From CG2-30-36-16 sp964372115 (GTDB lineage Bacteria > Bacteroidota > Ignavibacteria > Ignavibacteriales > Ignavibacteriaceae), in contig CAYJPN010000035.1 in the NCBI GenBank assembly GCA_964372115.1, forward strand, positions 1 to 53,204: a DNA stretch of 53,204 nt, given 5' to 3'. This document shows positions 24,797 to 34,319 of this stretch, piece by piece. Numbering within the stretch: position 1 is the first letter of the stretch; every line of letters starts with the position of its first letter. Position numbers and translations under genes: made by a program. Under the pieces are notes generated by a model that saw only the letters and a program-made list of their open reading frames with translations, searched no databases and was not told where the DNA came from.

Positions 24797-25693
24797 CTAA
24801 ATGTACGGATTTTTAGGAAGTTCAATATACTTGTAACCATGTGCTTTTAATTTTTGTTTTACTTCCTGCGACGGTAATTCTTTAAATATTATGCTGCAGT
24901 AAATTTGGAATGGGATGATGCCTATTTTGCTTAAAAAATTTCGAAACTTTATTTTATGTTTTACAACATTAAATATTTTTCTGTTTGATACGGGTTGTTT
25001 CAAATCAAGTGCTGTTGTGTAATAATCGTGTAAACCTTTAAATGCAATTGCTGGAAGGTTCATACCCATAGCGGCTTTTTCAATCTCACGTTCGGAAACT
25101 TTATAAACATAATTACCAACGGTTTCAAAAGAGTATCTGTTTTTCCAAATTTTATTTATAAGGGTTACGTCAACCCGGTCAAGTAGATTTTTAATCCACA
25201 TAATCACAGGCATTTTTAATCCGATGTCAATTGGCTCCATCATCATCATTGCTTTTTTTGAGACCCGCACCATTTCATAAAGAGCCATATAGGGGCGCGG
25301 GAAATGATGAAAAGCTTCTTTGCATAAAACATAAGAAAACGTACCATCCGCAAATGAAAGTTTTTCCGCATTTTCCTGTTTGTACTCTGTAATAAATTTC
25401 CGGTCAAAACTTTCTTTTAAAATATCTATGGATAAATCGGAGGCAACAACTTTAACTCCCTGCTCAATCAGCCAGTTGGCATCTGTGCCTATACCGTCAC
25501 CAACGGTAAGCCAGTTATCAGCTGGATCAATAAACGGTCGCAGCATTTCAAACATTCTTTCGTGGCGCCAGTAATCTATCGAATCTTTTTTTTCTAATCT
25601 GATTAGTGAAAAGTTGTTCCCCGCAGCGCTCATTTTTTCGAGATGTTTTTGGTGTGCGTTATAACTCGTATCGTTAAAATTGTTTTTCGTCAT
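24797..25693 (-). CDS. Class I SAM-dependent methyltransferase
   Basis: The 298-residue protein has a methyltransferase_11-type core: NWLTVGDGIGTDANWLIEQG (motif I), VVASDLSIDILKESF (motif II), and FSYVLCKEAFHHFPRPYMALYEMVRVSKKAMMMMEP (motifs III-IV). The N-terminal WRHERMFEML segment and the C-terminal basic region (about 190-298) suggest a small-molecule or lipid substrate. Motif I is slightly atypical (VGDGIGTD in place of DxGxGxG). It stands alone and converges on the SnoaL-like gene. Confidence 0.85.
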   Translation of the reverse strand: MTKNNFNDTSYNAHQKHLEKMSAAGNNFSLIRLEKKDSIDYWRHERMFEMLRPFIDPADNWLTVGDGIGTDANWLIEQGVKVVASDLSIDILKESFDRKFITEYKQENAEKLSFADGTFSYVLCKEAFHHFPRPYMALYEMVRVSKKAMMMMEPIDIGLKMPVIMWIKNLLDRVDVTLINKIWKNRYSFETVGNYVYKVSEREIEKAAMGMNLPAIAFKGLHDYYTTALDLKQPVSNRKIFNVVKHKIKFRNFLSKIGIIPFQIYCSIIFKELPSQEVKQKLKAHGYKYIELPKNPYI

Positions 25694-26046
25694 TAAAAGA
25701 TATTTGTATTGTTGATAATTTTAGCCAAACAAAGATAAAAGATTTTTCGCAAATTTATGACACGGATACTTTTATCTTTCCGGCTTTGTTATTCAGCCGC
25801 TCTGCATTTTTCTTCATGTAAAATAAGATAAACAATTTTTATTTTCTTGCATTACTGATTTTATTTAGAAATATTAAAAACATGATTAAAAAATTATTGA
25901 AAAAACACACAGCAGTTTTTTTTGTAAAGTAATTAGTGGATTCGTCGTGCCGGTATGCTGTCTTTTTCAGACCGAAGACCGGGCAGATTAAAATTTAAAC
26001 AATCTTAGTCGTCGAAAATAATTATAAATAAAAGAAAAATTACAAT
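25694..26046. other. Non-coding stretch between divergent genes
   Basis: No gene is seen. It should hold the promoters of the methyltransferase (leftward) and aldo/keto reductase (rightward). A weak inverted pair, GCCGGT near 25950 and ACCGGGC near 25979, could form a hairpin in the reductase leader. Confidence 0.4.
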
Positions 26047-27009
26047 ATGAAATATGTGAAGCTTGGCAAAAATGGACCAGAAATTTCAACAATCGGTTTC
26101 GGCGCTTGGGGTATAAGCGGTCGAGATTGGGGAACAACTGACGATAAAAAATCAAAAGCGGCTATACACGAAGCGTTGGACAATGGAGTTAATTTCATCG
26201 ATACTGCGGATGTTTACGGGTTTGGGCACTCGGAAGAACTTATTGCACAAGTACTCGACGAAAGAGGAAGAACAGATGATGTAGTTATTGCAACAAAAGC
26301 CGGCAACAATTTTTATCCGGTCATCGATAAAGATTTTAATTCCACTCCGCCAAATCCCGATTACACTAAAAAACATCTTATTTATGCCGCCGAACAAAGT
26401 TTAAAAAGATTAAAGGTTGATGCGCTTGACATACTTCAACTTCACAGCCCAACAATAAATTTTCTTGAAAATGATGAGCCATGGGAAGCGCTGCGGATAT
26501 TAAAAGAACAGGGGAAAATTAAAATGGCGGGACTCAGTGTGCAGTCGTTTAAAGAAACCGAGCAAGCATATTTACTTGATAAATACCAAAATATACTTGA
26601 TGTTTTGCAAGTACGTTACAATTTGCTCGAACGTGAAGCTGAAAAAGTTTTATTCCCCAAAGCGATGGAATACGGAAGCGGAATTATAGTGCGTATTCCA
26701 ATATTATTCGGACTGCTTACGGGCAAGTTTACCCGAGAAAGTAAGTTTGGCGATAATGACCACCGACGGATGAATTTATCTTCCGAAAATCTCGAGAAAT
26801 ATTTAACACAGCTTGAAAGAATGAATCCGTTTTTTGATGAGCATAAAGAACAAACAATGGCGCAGCTTGCTTTGTGTTTTACAATTTCGCATCCGGCGTG
26901 TCATGTTGCAATACCCGGCGGCAAAACACCGGAGCAGGTAAAAGAAAATATCTTGGCGAGCGATTTGGAAATTCCATTTGAAGAGTTTCCTGATCTATTA
27001 GTAGAATAA
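26047..27009 (+). CDS. Aldo/keto reductase
   Basis: The 320-residue TIM-barrel oxidoreductase has all four catalytic positions: VNFIDTADVYGFGHSEELIA (Asp and Tyr), VIATKAG (Lys) and ILQLHSP (His), followed by the IAIPGG.TPEQV-type NADPH-site sequence (HVAIPGGKTPEQVKENI). It probably reduces aldehydes or ketones with NADPH; the exact substrate is unknown. The leader has no strong Shine-Dalgarno. The length is typical. Confidence 0.92.
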   Translation: MKYVKLGKNGPEISTIGFGAWGISGRDWGTTDDKKSKAAIHEALDNGVNFIDTADVYGFGHSEELIAQVLDERGRTDDVVIATKAGNNFYPVIDKDFNSTPPNPDYTKKHLIYAAEQSLKRLKVDALDILQLHSPTINFLENDEPWEALRILKEQGKIKMAGLSVQSFKETEQAYLLDKYQNILDVLQVRYNLLEREAEKVLFPKAMEYGSGIIVRIPILFGLLTGKFTRESKFGDNDHRRMNLSSENLEKYLTQLERMNPFFDEHKEQTMAQLALCFTISHPACHVAIPGGKTPEQVKENILASDLEIPFEEFPDLLVE

Positions 27010-27064
27010 CAGATATTGTTCAATCGGATACGAAGTTAATACAAATATCAGGAGCTGTTCTTTT

Positions 27065-27385
27065 TCAAGAATTGAGCTCAAGTTTAATCCCGGTAGTAAT
27101 TATTTCGTTAGCGAATGGATTATCTTCTGTAAAATCCGCAGCGTTAAATGGATGAATTTCAAGATCATTCGAAGATTTAATTATATAACGGGCGAGTTTT
27201 TTTATGTCATTAAAACGGTTGCCTTCAAACATTGGAGAGACAATAGCTATATCTATATCACTGTACTCGCCCGGGTTTCCGTTGGCGTAAGATCCAAATA
27301 GGTAAACAAAGTCAATCGGAAACTCGGCAGATACTTGTTGAACAAAGTGATTAACTATTTTGGTTATGTTTTCTCTGCTATACAT
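27065..27385 (-). CDS. MNT-domain nucleotidyltransferase (antitoxin type)
   Basis: The 106-residue minimal nucleotidyltransferase has the signature VYLFGSYANGNPGEYSDIDIAIVS (GS....G..SD.D) and a third acidic residue region near NDLEIHPF. In MNT/HEPN modules, this protein is the antitoxin and AMPylates or blocks the HEPN ribonuclease. Its gene overlaps the 3' end of the HEPN remnant by 22 bases (27364-27385), the usual order. Because the partner is broken (see 27364-27760), it may now be an orphan. Confidence 0.88.
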   Translation of the reverse strand: MYSRENITKIVNHFVQQVSAEFPIDFVYLFGSYANGNPGEYSDIDIAIVSPMFEGNRFNDIKKLARYIIKSSNDLEIHPFNAADFTEDNPFANEIITTGIKLELNS

Positions 27386-27760
27386 GTAAAAATCTCAGAA
27401 ATCTTTTTTAGATAGTTTTCGGTAAACCGTTTTGTACATTTCTTAAAGAATTGGAATTTATAATCCGGATAACGCGCCTCGATATTAAATTCATTTACTT
27501 CAACAAAAAGGATTTGTTGCTCTTCGGTTAATTCGAATTTTGCCTCATCGGCAAGTTTCTTTAAGTTATGAACTTTAGGCGGAAAATTCTGTGTGTTGTT
27601 TTTAATCCAAAGGGCTTATAAAACTTTTTCTAATGCCAGATGACCGACAAATAGCGCCCAATCATATTTCCCGGCTTGGAAAATACTATTCATTGACGCT
27701 AAATCATGCCCAGCACTTTCTCGCCAATAATTTATATAATCTGCCTTATCCTTTATTCAT
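27364..27760 (-). pseudogene. HEPN-domain toxin gene, broken
   Basis: Reading leftward, one frame gives DYINYWRESAGHDLASMN, then AGKYDWALFVGHLALEKVL, a TAA stop, and then ALWIKNNTQNFPPKVHNLKK continuing in the same frame through ...FKKCTKRFTENYLKK to a stop at 27364-27366. HEPN proteins normally read LEKxLKALW here, so one Lys codon (AAA) seems to have become TAA. The likely start ATG (27758-27760) is also out of frame by one base with the rest. Two lesions in a 130-codon gene make it a pseudogene unless both are sequencing errors. Confidence 0.8.
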
Positions 27761-27827
27761 AATTATTTGCTTGCAATAATATAAAAACTTTTTGAAGAAA
27801 ATCATCAAGATTAAGACCAATCTGAAT

Positions 27828-28685
27828 TTATTTCAAGTATTTTTCATACCACATTTTTCTAAGAACGTCAACTTCTTTTCGGTGTTTGCGCAAAAAATGA
27901 TCGCCGCCTTCGAGCATAACAAGACGGTAAATGCGTTTTAGGTTTTGCAGCTTATAAGCTAAGTCTAATGAATCGTGAGGGAGAACCCGGTTATCATTCG
28001 TGCCGTGAATAATAAGCAAAGGTGTTTCAGCGGAAAGCTTTTCTGTAAAATTTATAATTGAGCGCGACTCACATTTGGTGTTAAAATTTTCTGCGTCATC
28101 ATCACTGATAGAAATTTTGTAGAGGCGATTCATAAACTTACTCTCTTCAGAATTACAGCGTAGATTTGCGATACCGCCTGTTACAATTGCGCACTTGAAT
28201 ATATTTGTCCGGGTAAGAGTTAAATATGTCATCATTCCGCCACGGCTCCATCCTTCAACCCCCCATTTTGTTGTATCAGCGAAATCAAGTTCATCAGCAA
28301 GAGGAATTAAATTTAGCACATCATCAACATCACTTCCGCCGAACTCATCTTTTCCTTCACCGCCATCGTTACCACGGTATTGCGATGCAAAAACAATATA
28401 ACCCCAACTTGCAAGTTGACCGAAAATACCGCGTGCGGTAAAAGAGTCTATTGCGCCCTGCTCGCCGATACCGCCCCGGCACCAGATAATACACGGATAC
28501 TTTTTTTTCGGTTCAATTATTCTAGGATAAGCTACGTAGCCTTTAACATTTAATCCGCCGGAGTTGTATGTTATTTTTTCGACGATAGAATTTTCAACGG
28601 CTTCTGAGCCCCAACCGGATACAATGAGCTTGTTTTGAGTTTCGGTTAAAATTATTTTGTTTCTATCAATTAAAAAAGAGGGCAT
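27828..28685 (-). CDS. Alpha/beta hydrolase (prolyl oligopeptidase-like S9 family)
   Basis: The 285-residue protein has an S9-type catalytic domain without a propeller: YPCIIWCRGGIGEQG (oxyanion region), WGVEGWSRGGMMTYLTLTR (nucleophile Ser), LLIIHGTNDNRVLPHDSLDLA (Asp) and MLEGGDHFLRKHRKEV (His). Elements VKGYVAYP and FASQYRGNDGGEGKDEFGGSDVDDVLNL are typical. It has no signal peptide, so it is cytoplasmic; it may be a peptidase or an acyl hydrolase. It stands alone. Confidence 0.9.
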   Translation of the reverse strand: MPSFLIDRNKIILTETQNKLIVSGWGSEAVENSIVEKITYNSGGLNVKGYVAYPRIIEPKKKYPCIIWCRGGIGEQGAIDSFTARGIFGQLASWGYIVFASQYRGNDGGEGKDEFGGSDVDDVLNLIPLADELDFADTTKWGVEGWSRGGMMTYLTLTRTNIFKCAIVTGGIANLRCNSEESKFMNRLYKISISDDDAENFNTKCESRSIINFTEKLSAETPLLIIHGTNDNRVLPHDSLDLAYKLQNLKRIYRLVMLEGGDHFLRKHRKEVDVLRKMWYEKYLK

Positions 28686-29119
28686 GTAAGTATCGATTAT
28701 AAAAATTATGTAGTTACAATATACGAATTGTTTAAAGAACGGAAAAAAGAAATAAAAACAGTCCGCTCTTTTTGAGCATGTAAAATGATCTGTTTTATTT
28801 TATAAATGGGTCGGTCCTGCGGAACTCCAGCGGAATTTAATATCGAGCTTGCGTTTTTGTATTAAAATAAATTATTGAGATTGCAATTCCTTTCGTCACT
28901 CAACTATTCTATGATAAACAAAAACCATCGCACATTAGCGTCTTTGCGAGAAATAATCTCTAGCCGGGCAGCAAAGACGCACCGGGAAAAAAAAGAACTA
29001 TTTTCCCCTCCGGGCTTTACTTAAAAAACTTTTTTCACTAACTTTTTTCTGTCGGGTTTGTTCACTTGTATCAACAGCGGTTTTTACCCGGCAAATCACT
29101 TTTTTTTGGGAAGGCGTAT
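28686..29119. other. Non-coding stretch with one inverted repeat
   Basis: No gene is supported. GCGTCTTTGC (28938-28947) pairs exactly with GCAAAGACGC (28971-28980), giving a 10-bp stem and a 23-base loop. It is not followed by a T-run, so it looks like an extragenic palindrome and not a terminator. Confidence 0.55.
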
Positions 29120-31600
29120 ATGATGTTAACAAAGGTTTATTTATTAATCGTTTTTTTAGTTTGCGCTTCTTTACTTTTTCCGCAGACTATTGATAACCCC
29201 TCCGGCGGCAATTACGCCTTAACCGATTCCATTAGCGCTGATACCCCGCTGTTAAAACCAGATTATAGAAACCACAAAAACATTCCCGAATACGATCCAT
29301 CTTTAATGCCGCTAAACTACAACGGCAAAAGCACCGGTGTTTGGACAGAGTTAAATCCAAAAGTGCCAAGAGTGACTTATTTCGGTATTCATTTCGTTAA
29401 TACCGATACCGGCTGGGCAGTGGGCGCTAATGGTGCACTTATAAAAACAGCAGACGGCGGAAAAAATTGGAAAACCATACCAACAGCATTAACAACTCCT
29501 CTATTAAAAGTAAGAAGTTACAACGGGGAGATAGTAATAGCGAGCGGCTATGATGGAATAATACTCCGCTCAACCGATGGTGGAGAAACATTTACGGAGA
29601 TAGCAACAGGTTTGGGAAATATAGATGATCTTTGGGGATTGGAGATAATAAATGATAGTCTGGGCTGGGCATGCGGAGCAGACAAACTAATAAAAACAAC
29701 TGATGGCGGAGAAAACTGGATTAGAGTAAATACACCCGGCTACACCGGAAATCTATGGTGGATAGAATTTATGAACGAAAGCTATGGCTTTATTGCGGCT
29801 GACGGAAAAGTATTGAGAACCACAGACGGCGGAAGCAATTGGGAAATAATACAAGCCGGTGATAGCCAGCCTTTATACAGCATTGATATAATAGACAGCC
29901 TTCATATAGCCGCGGCGGGTTATGGCGGCACAAGCTACAGAGGAAAAAATATTTATAGCAGCGACGGTGGCAATACATGGGTAACCGGGGGACCACTAAC
30001 CTATGAGCCGGTTAATTGTGTTAAGTATGTAAATCGTGATACCGGCTATGTAATACTGGATGAGGTAGGAATATGGAAAACAACAAATCGTGGAAATAAC
30101 TGGACGGGAATAGGAAACATAGGCGAGTGGGAAATACAGTTCTTTGAAGAAGAAATTATAGGGTACAATGTGGGCAGCGGGCTGAGGATATATAAAGCTG
30201 AAAGCAACTTTGGTAGCTGGAAAAAACTGATACTGAATGTGAACTTTGCGGATGTATTTTTTGTAAGTGAACAGAAAGGATTTGTAATAAGCAATATACT
30301 TTATCGAACAACTGACGGAGGAAATAGCTGGGAAGTAAATGGACCGGGAGGCAGCTGTGTTGTCTTTATTGATAGTCTTACAGGATTTATTGGGAATCCC
30401 GCTTTTATTTGGAAGACTACTGACGGAGGAGATAGTTGGGATACAACAAGTGTCTCAATCGGCGCAAGTAAAATATTTTTTATAAATCAAACTACTGGTT
30501 GGGCAATCCGGAATAATATTATTTTTAAAACTACTGATGGCGGTGAGAATTGGTTTGTGCAATATTCGGCTCCTCTTAGCATTAGATTTAATGGAATATA
30601 TTTTGTTGATTCTTTGTATGGTTGGACAGCCAATTTAAATGGTAGACCTTACAAAACTACGGATGGCGGAGCAAATTGGGTACAACAAACAAATTTAAAT
30701 ATTTGGGAAAGCAGAGATGTGTTTTTCAAGGATTATTTAAATGGTTTTATTTTAGAAAGCAATAAACTTTACAGAACAACAGATGGAGGTATTAGCTTCA
30801 ATCTTGTCCCTAATATAACAGGATTCAGTGTCGCTGCTAAATTTAGTACTTACAGCGATAGCATTATTTTTATCACCGGATACAAAACATACCGATCGAT
30901 TAATAGCGGAATGAGTTGGTTGGATTTTAATGAATTAACAGGTATAAGAACAAATGGACTTAGTTTGCTTGTGCCAGTTTTAGGTTATGCTGTTGGTGAA
31001 TTAGGATTGGTGTTAAGGTATTATGATGAAACTGTACCTGTTGAACTTATTAATTTTAGCGGAAAGTTTGAAGAGAATTTTGTTTTCCTAAATTGGATAA
31101 CGGCATCTGAAACTAATAATAATGGTTTTGAGATTGAAAAAGCTTCGTCTTCGATTCAAGCGTGGAAGAAAATTAATTTTGTTGAAGGTAACGGCACAAC
31201 AACTGAAATGCAGTATTATTATTTTATTGATAAAAATATAACCGTTGGAAAACATCAATACAGACTGAAGCAAATTAATTTTGATGGAAGTTTCGAATAT
31301 TCATTTGTAATAGAAGTTGAAGTTGGAATACCTGTTGAATTTTCTTTATCGCAAAATTATCCCAATCCATTTAATCCAGAAACAAAAATAGATTATAGAA
31401 TAGCCGAAGAATCGTATGTTAATATTTCGTTATTCGATGTAACCGGAAGAAAAATTAAGGAATTAGTAAATGAAAAAAAACAGCCCGGGTATTATACCGT
31501 AAAATTGAGAGGAGGTGAATTAAGCTCAGGTACATACTTTTATAGGCTGATAACAAACAGCGGATATAATGCTGTTAAAAAACTAACTATCATAAAATAA
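29120..31600 (+). CDS. YCF48-like repeat protein with T9SS sorting domain
   Basis: From ATG 29120 the product has 826 residues with a signal peptide (MMLTKVYLLIVFLVCASLLFPQ). A long series of YCF48/BNR-like repeats follows, each with the pattern GW.....I.KTTDGG..W (for example DTGWAVGANGALIKTADGG, then GWACGADKLIKTTDGGENW), filling about residues 95-640 as one or two beta-propellers. The last 75 residues are a T9SS type A sorting domain (LSQNYPNPFNPETKIDYRI, later SSGTYFYRLITNSGYNAVKK). It should be exported by the Sec and type IX systems and attached to the surface or released. The next gene starts 12 bases after its stop. Confidence 0.9.
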   Translation: MMLTKVYLLIVFLVCASLLFPQTIDNPSGGNYALTDSISADTPLLKPDYRNHKNIPEYDPSLMPLNYNGKSTGVWTELNPKVPRVTYFGIHFVNTDTGWAVGANGALIKTADGGKNWKTIPTALTTPLLKVRSYNGEIVIASGYDGIILRSTDGGETFTEIATGLGNIDDLWGLEIINDSLGWACGADKLIKTTDGGENWIRVNTPGYTGNLWWIEFMNESYGFIAADGKVLRTTDGGSNWEIIQAGDSQPLYSIDIIDSLHIAAAGYGGTSYRGKNIYSSDGGNTWVTGGPLTYEPVNCVKYVNRDTGYVILDEVGIWKTTNRGNNWTGIGNIGEWEIQFFEEEIIGYNVGSGLRIYKAESNFGSWKKLILNVNFADVFFVSEQKGFVISNILYRTTDGGNSWEVNGPGGSCVVFIDSLTGFIGNPAFIWKTTDGGDSWDTTSVSIGASKIFFINQTTGWAIRNNIIFKTTDGGENWFVQYSAPLSIRFNGIYFVDSLYGWTANLNGRPYKTTDGGANWVQQTNLNIWESRDVFFKDYLNGFILESNKLYRTTDGGISFNLVPNITGFSVAAKFSTYSDSIIFITGYKTYRSINSGMSWLDFNELTGIRTNGLSLLVPVLGYAVGELGLVLRYYDETVPVELINFSGKFEENFVFLNWITASETNNNGFEIEKASSSIQAWKKINFVEGNGTTTEMQYYYFIDKNITVGKHQYRLKQINFDGSFEYSFVIEVEVGIPVEFSLSQNYPNPFNPETKIDYRIAEESYVNISLFDVTGRKIKELVNEKKQPGYYTVKLRGGELSSGTYFYRLITNSGYNAVKKLTIIK

Positions 31601-31612
31601 ACGGAGGTTACT

Positions 31613-33745
31613 ATGAAACATCTACTTGTTTCGTTTTTCTTTTTTCTTATCTATTACAATGCAACAGAAGCACAAACCTATGCGAACATTCCAGGGCCAG
31701 AGAATGTTCTTGTGGTTTGGAATTCGAGTTCATCTGTTTCTGATTCAGTCAAAAATTATTATAGAGATGCTCGCGGAATTCCTGAATCGAATATTGTCGG
31801 TATATATTTACCTGACACAAACATAACCATAAATAATGAAACCCACCCGGTTATAATTGCAGAGGGCGGGAATATTATACGCGATTCACTCTATCACGAA
31901 TGGGGGGCATGGTTTGTAACCCAGCATGCCTGGAAATATTTTTATCAGTACATGGCTGCGCCCATAAAAGAGCATATTGCTAATAATAACCTGGATGACA
32001 TTAGGTACATCGTCCTCTGCAAAGGAGTGCCTTTTAAAATCCAGGCAGGCGGAGATTCTGGCGCTGTAATTTGTAATTTGGCTGTTGATGGCTTGCTCTG
32101 TATGTTAAACACAAATAATTATGACATACTTCTCGATTCGATTTATAATAAGTACAGGCGCTATGCAGTACCAAACTATAATTGGTGGAATTATCGTAAT
32201 CAAATGCAAATTACTAATCCGTATTACAATGCGGATCCAAATCTAAATTTGAATAATCGATTTTCCCCCGGAGTTTTTACCAGAAGTTGGAATGGTCATA
32301 CAATAAAGTTAGATTATCTTGTTTCACATTTAGATGGAACAAATTACAATATAGTTAAAGGAATAATTGATCTTTCTACAGAAGCCATACATGCCGATGG
32401 ATACGATTGGTTTATTGATGCAGACCCTGTCCCTTGTCGTGGTGGCAGCACTTTCGCGACTGATGCATATTGGACTAAATCAAAATTAAATTCTTTAGGG
32501 TTTACAAATGATACTATAAATTATAACGAGGACACAGTTTTATATAATGATAAACCGGTAATATCTTACAGCTCAAATGGAGTACATACGACTTTAGGCC
32601 CATACATAGCTCCATTATGTTCTAATTCTGTTTTTCCTCCAAATTATATCCAGTCACTATTAAATTTAAATTATGCCCCGGGTGCAATTTTTAATACTGC
32701 TGAAAGTTTTAACGCTCATTTACTAAGTTCAATAAGCAGAAGACCCGGCGCAGAGATGGGGCAGGTGGTTGAGTTTTTTCTTAAGGGAGGTACAATTGGT
32801 GTAGGACATGCTTATGAACCGTTTGCCGATGGCATGGTTTTTAACCGTGTAATGTTCCCTACTTATCAGGTGGGCTATTCATTTATAGATGCTGCTTATT
32901 TAGGCATGCCCTACTTAGCGTGGCAAAATGTTGTTATCGGTGATCCTCTATGCACAATAGCCTGGAGCAAACAAACTTTGCCGGACAGCACGGTTTTTGA
33001 AGAAGCAAATCTTATAACAGGTGAATTGGATATAGCAGGTAACGCTGCCATTATAACTAACGGTACAACATTAAGATTTAAACATAATGGTTTTATAACC
33101 GGGGAAGGTTATCTGATTGCCCAGGATAGGGAGTATACTTTAGAAAGTGTTGATTGGAATAAATCGGTATTTAAAAGCAAATATGATAATCACCCAATGA
33201 TAATATGGGCGCCATACCCGGGAGAAGAGGCAGTGGGTGAATATAAAATTTATAGGAAATGGGAATCAACCGGTTTTGAATTGATAGGTACTGTAACTAA
33301 TGAAGAATTTGCTTTTGTTGATAATGAATTAGAAATAATAGTACCGGAGGGGGAGATGCCCAAAAACGCACAGTACTACGTTGTCGCTGTATTTTTAAAC
33401 GAAGATGATTCAGGCCCCTCTAATCAAGTTGAATATTATGTTGACAAAGCCGGTAAAATATCGGCTGCACCGGAAAAAATATTTACATTTAATTTAATGC
33501 AAAACTACCCTAACCCTTTTAATCCCGTTACAAAAATTAATTATTCAATTGCAAAACCATGTTTGGTAACACTTAAAGTTTACGATATTCTCGGTAAAGA
33601 AATATCTACTTTAGTAAATGATTTTAAGACAGCGGGCAGCTACGAAGTAAGTTTTAACGCTTCGCAATATTCCAGCGGAATGTATTTATACAAACTAACC
33701 GCCGGCAGTTATACAAAAGTTCAGAAAATGATTCTGCTAAGATAA
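31613..33745 (+). CDS. TIGR03790-family secreted protein with T9SS sorting domain
   Basis: The 710-residue protein has a signal peptide ending near TEAQ. The TIGR03790-like N-terminal domain follows: VLVVWNSSSSVSDSVKNYY, then RGIPESNIVGIYLP, later DIRYIVLCKGVPFKI and a central VVEFFLKGGTIGVGHAYEP. A C-terminal NYPNPFNPVTKINYSI...DILGKEISTLVND T9SS domain ends the protein. GGAGG lies just before the ATG (31603-31607). It is probably cotranscribed with the YCF48 protein and exported by the same machinery. TIGR03790 proteins are of unknown activity. Confidence 0.88.
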   Translation: MKHLLVSFFFFLIYYNATEAQTYANIPGPENVLVVWNSSSSVSDSVKNYYRDARGIPESNIVGIYLPDTNITINNETHPVIIAEGGNIIRDSLYHEWGAWFVTQHAWKYFYQYMAAPIKEHIANNNLDDIRYIVLCKGVPFKIQAGGDSGAVICNLAVDGLLCMLNTNNYDILLDSIYNKYRRYAVPNYNWWNYRNQMQITNPYYNADPNLNLNNRFSPGVFTRSWNGHTIKLDYLVSHLDGTNYNIVKGIIDLSTEAIHADGYDWFIDADPVPCRGGSTFATDAYWTKSKLNSLGFTNDTINYNEDTVLYNDKPVISYSSNGVHTTLGPYIAPLCSNSVFPPNYIQSLLNLNYAPGAIFNTAESFNAHLLSSISRRPGAEMGQVVEFFLKGGTIGVGHAYEPFADGMVFNRVMFPTYQVGYSFIDAAYLGMPYLAWQNVVIGDPLCTIAWSKQTLPDSTVFEEANLITGELDIAGNAAIITNGTTLRFKHNGFITGEGYLIAQDREYTLESVDWNKSVFKSKYDNHPMIIWAPYPGEEAVGEYKIYRKWESTGFELIGTVTNEEFAFVDNELEIIVPEGEMPKNAQYYVVAVFLNEDDSGPSNQVEYYVDKAGKISAAPEKIFTFNLMQNYPNPFNPVTKINYSIAKPCLVTLKVYDILGKEISTLVNDFKTAGSYEVSFNASQYSSGMYLYKLTAGSYTKVQKMILLR

Positions 33746-33789
33746 AGTGTAAGTAAGTTGAATTAAATTTTAATTGATTATTAAAAATT

Positions 33790-33812
33790 CCCGGCGCCGC
33801 AAAAGCGCCGGA
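33790..33812. other. GC-rich hairpin after the T9SS pair
   Basis: CCGGCGC pairs with GCGCCGG around a loop containing CGCAAAA. No T-run follows, so termination is uncertain. It separates the T9SS pair from the strongly ribosome-bound gene at 33849. Confidence 0.45.
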
Positions 33813-33848
33813 CAAATAAATAATAACAAATAAATACAAGGAGGTACT

Positions 33849-34319
33849 ATGCCCCAAAACATAGTTGACGCAGTACTAACTGCAGAAGCCGAAACTGCCG
33901 CAAGAGCGGCAATAACTACAATACGGGAAAATCTCCCTTTTCTCGTAAGCCTTAACCCGGCACAGCGTACAAACCTGCTTAAAGCCGGCAACGTTTATCT
34001 GCCGTTCGTCAATCTTGCGCTCGATACTATCACGGAATTTCCGCAAGTAGTATCCCCGCTGTTCAACAAGGAAGGATTCCTTAAAGATAAAGAGCTGCTT
34101 GATAAACTTACTGCACTCGGTACGCTTATCGCCTCGCTTAACGAAGCCGTTGACGATACGCTGATGGCTCTAAGAAGCGATCTGTTCGTTGCAGCACTCG
34201 ATCTTTACGGTTCGGTGCAGCAGAACAAAGATAAACTGCCGGGTCTCGATACCCGCTGCGCGCAGATGCAGGAGTTCTTCAAAAAAGGAAAAAGCAAACC
34301 CAGCCCCGCCGGACAATAA
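33849..34319 (+). CDS. Hypothetical all-alpha protein, probably well expressed
   Basis: The 156-residue cytoplasmic protein is almost wholly helical (AEAETAARAAITTIRENLPFL, then LDTITEFPQVVSPLFNKEGF). It has no signal peptide, membrane segment or known motif and ends in a Lys-Ser-Pro-rich tail (KKGKSKPSPAGQ). AAGGAGG ends seven bases before the ATG, one of the best ribosome sites in the window. The codon third positions are richer in C and G than in the neighbours, which suggests high expression. It is followed by a long non-coding stretch. I do not recognise a family. Confidence 0.75.
   Translation: MPQNIVDAVLTAEAETAARAAITTIRENLPFLVSLNPAQRTNLLKAGNVYLPFVNLALDTITEFPQVVSPLFNKEGFLKDKELLDKLTALGTLIASLNEAVDDTLMALRSDLFVAALDLYGSVQQNKDKLPGLDTRCAQMQEFFKKGKSKPSPAGQ

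Noticed and set aside
28938..28980. Terminator for a gene at 28685 or 29120
   Set aside because: The stem has a 23-base loop and no T-run, and no transcript is expected to end there.
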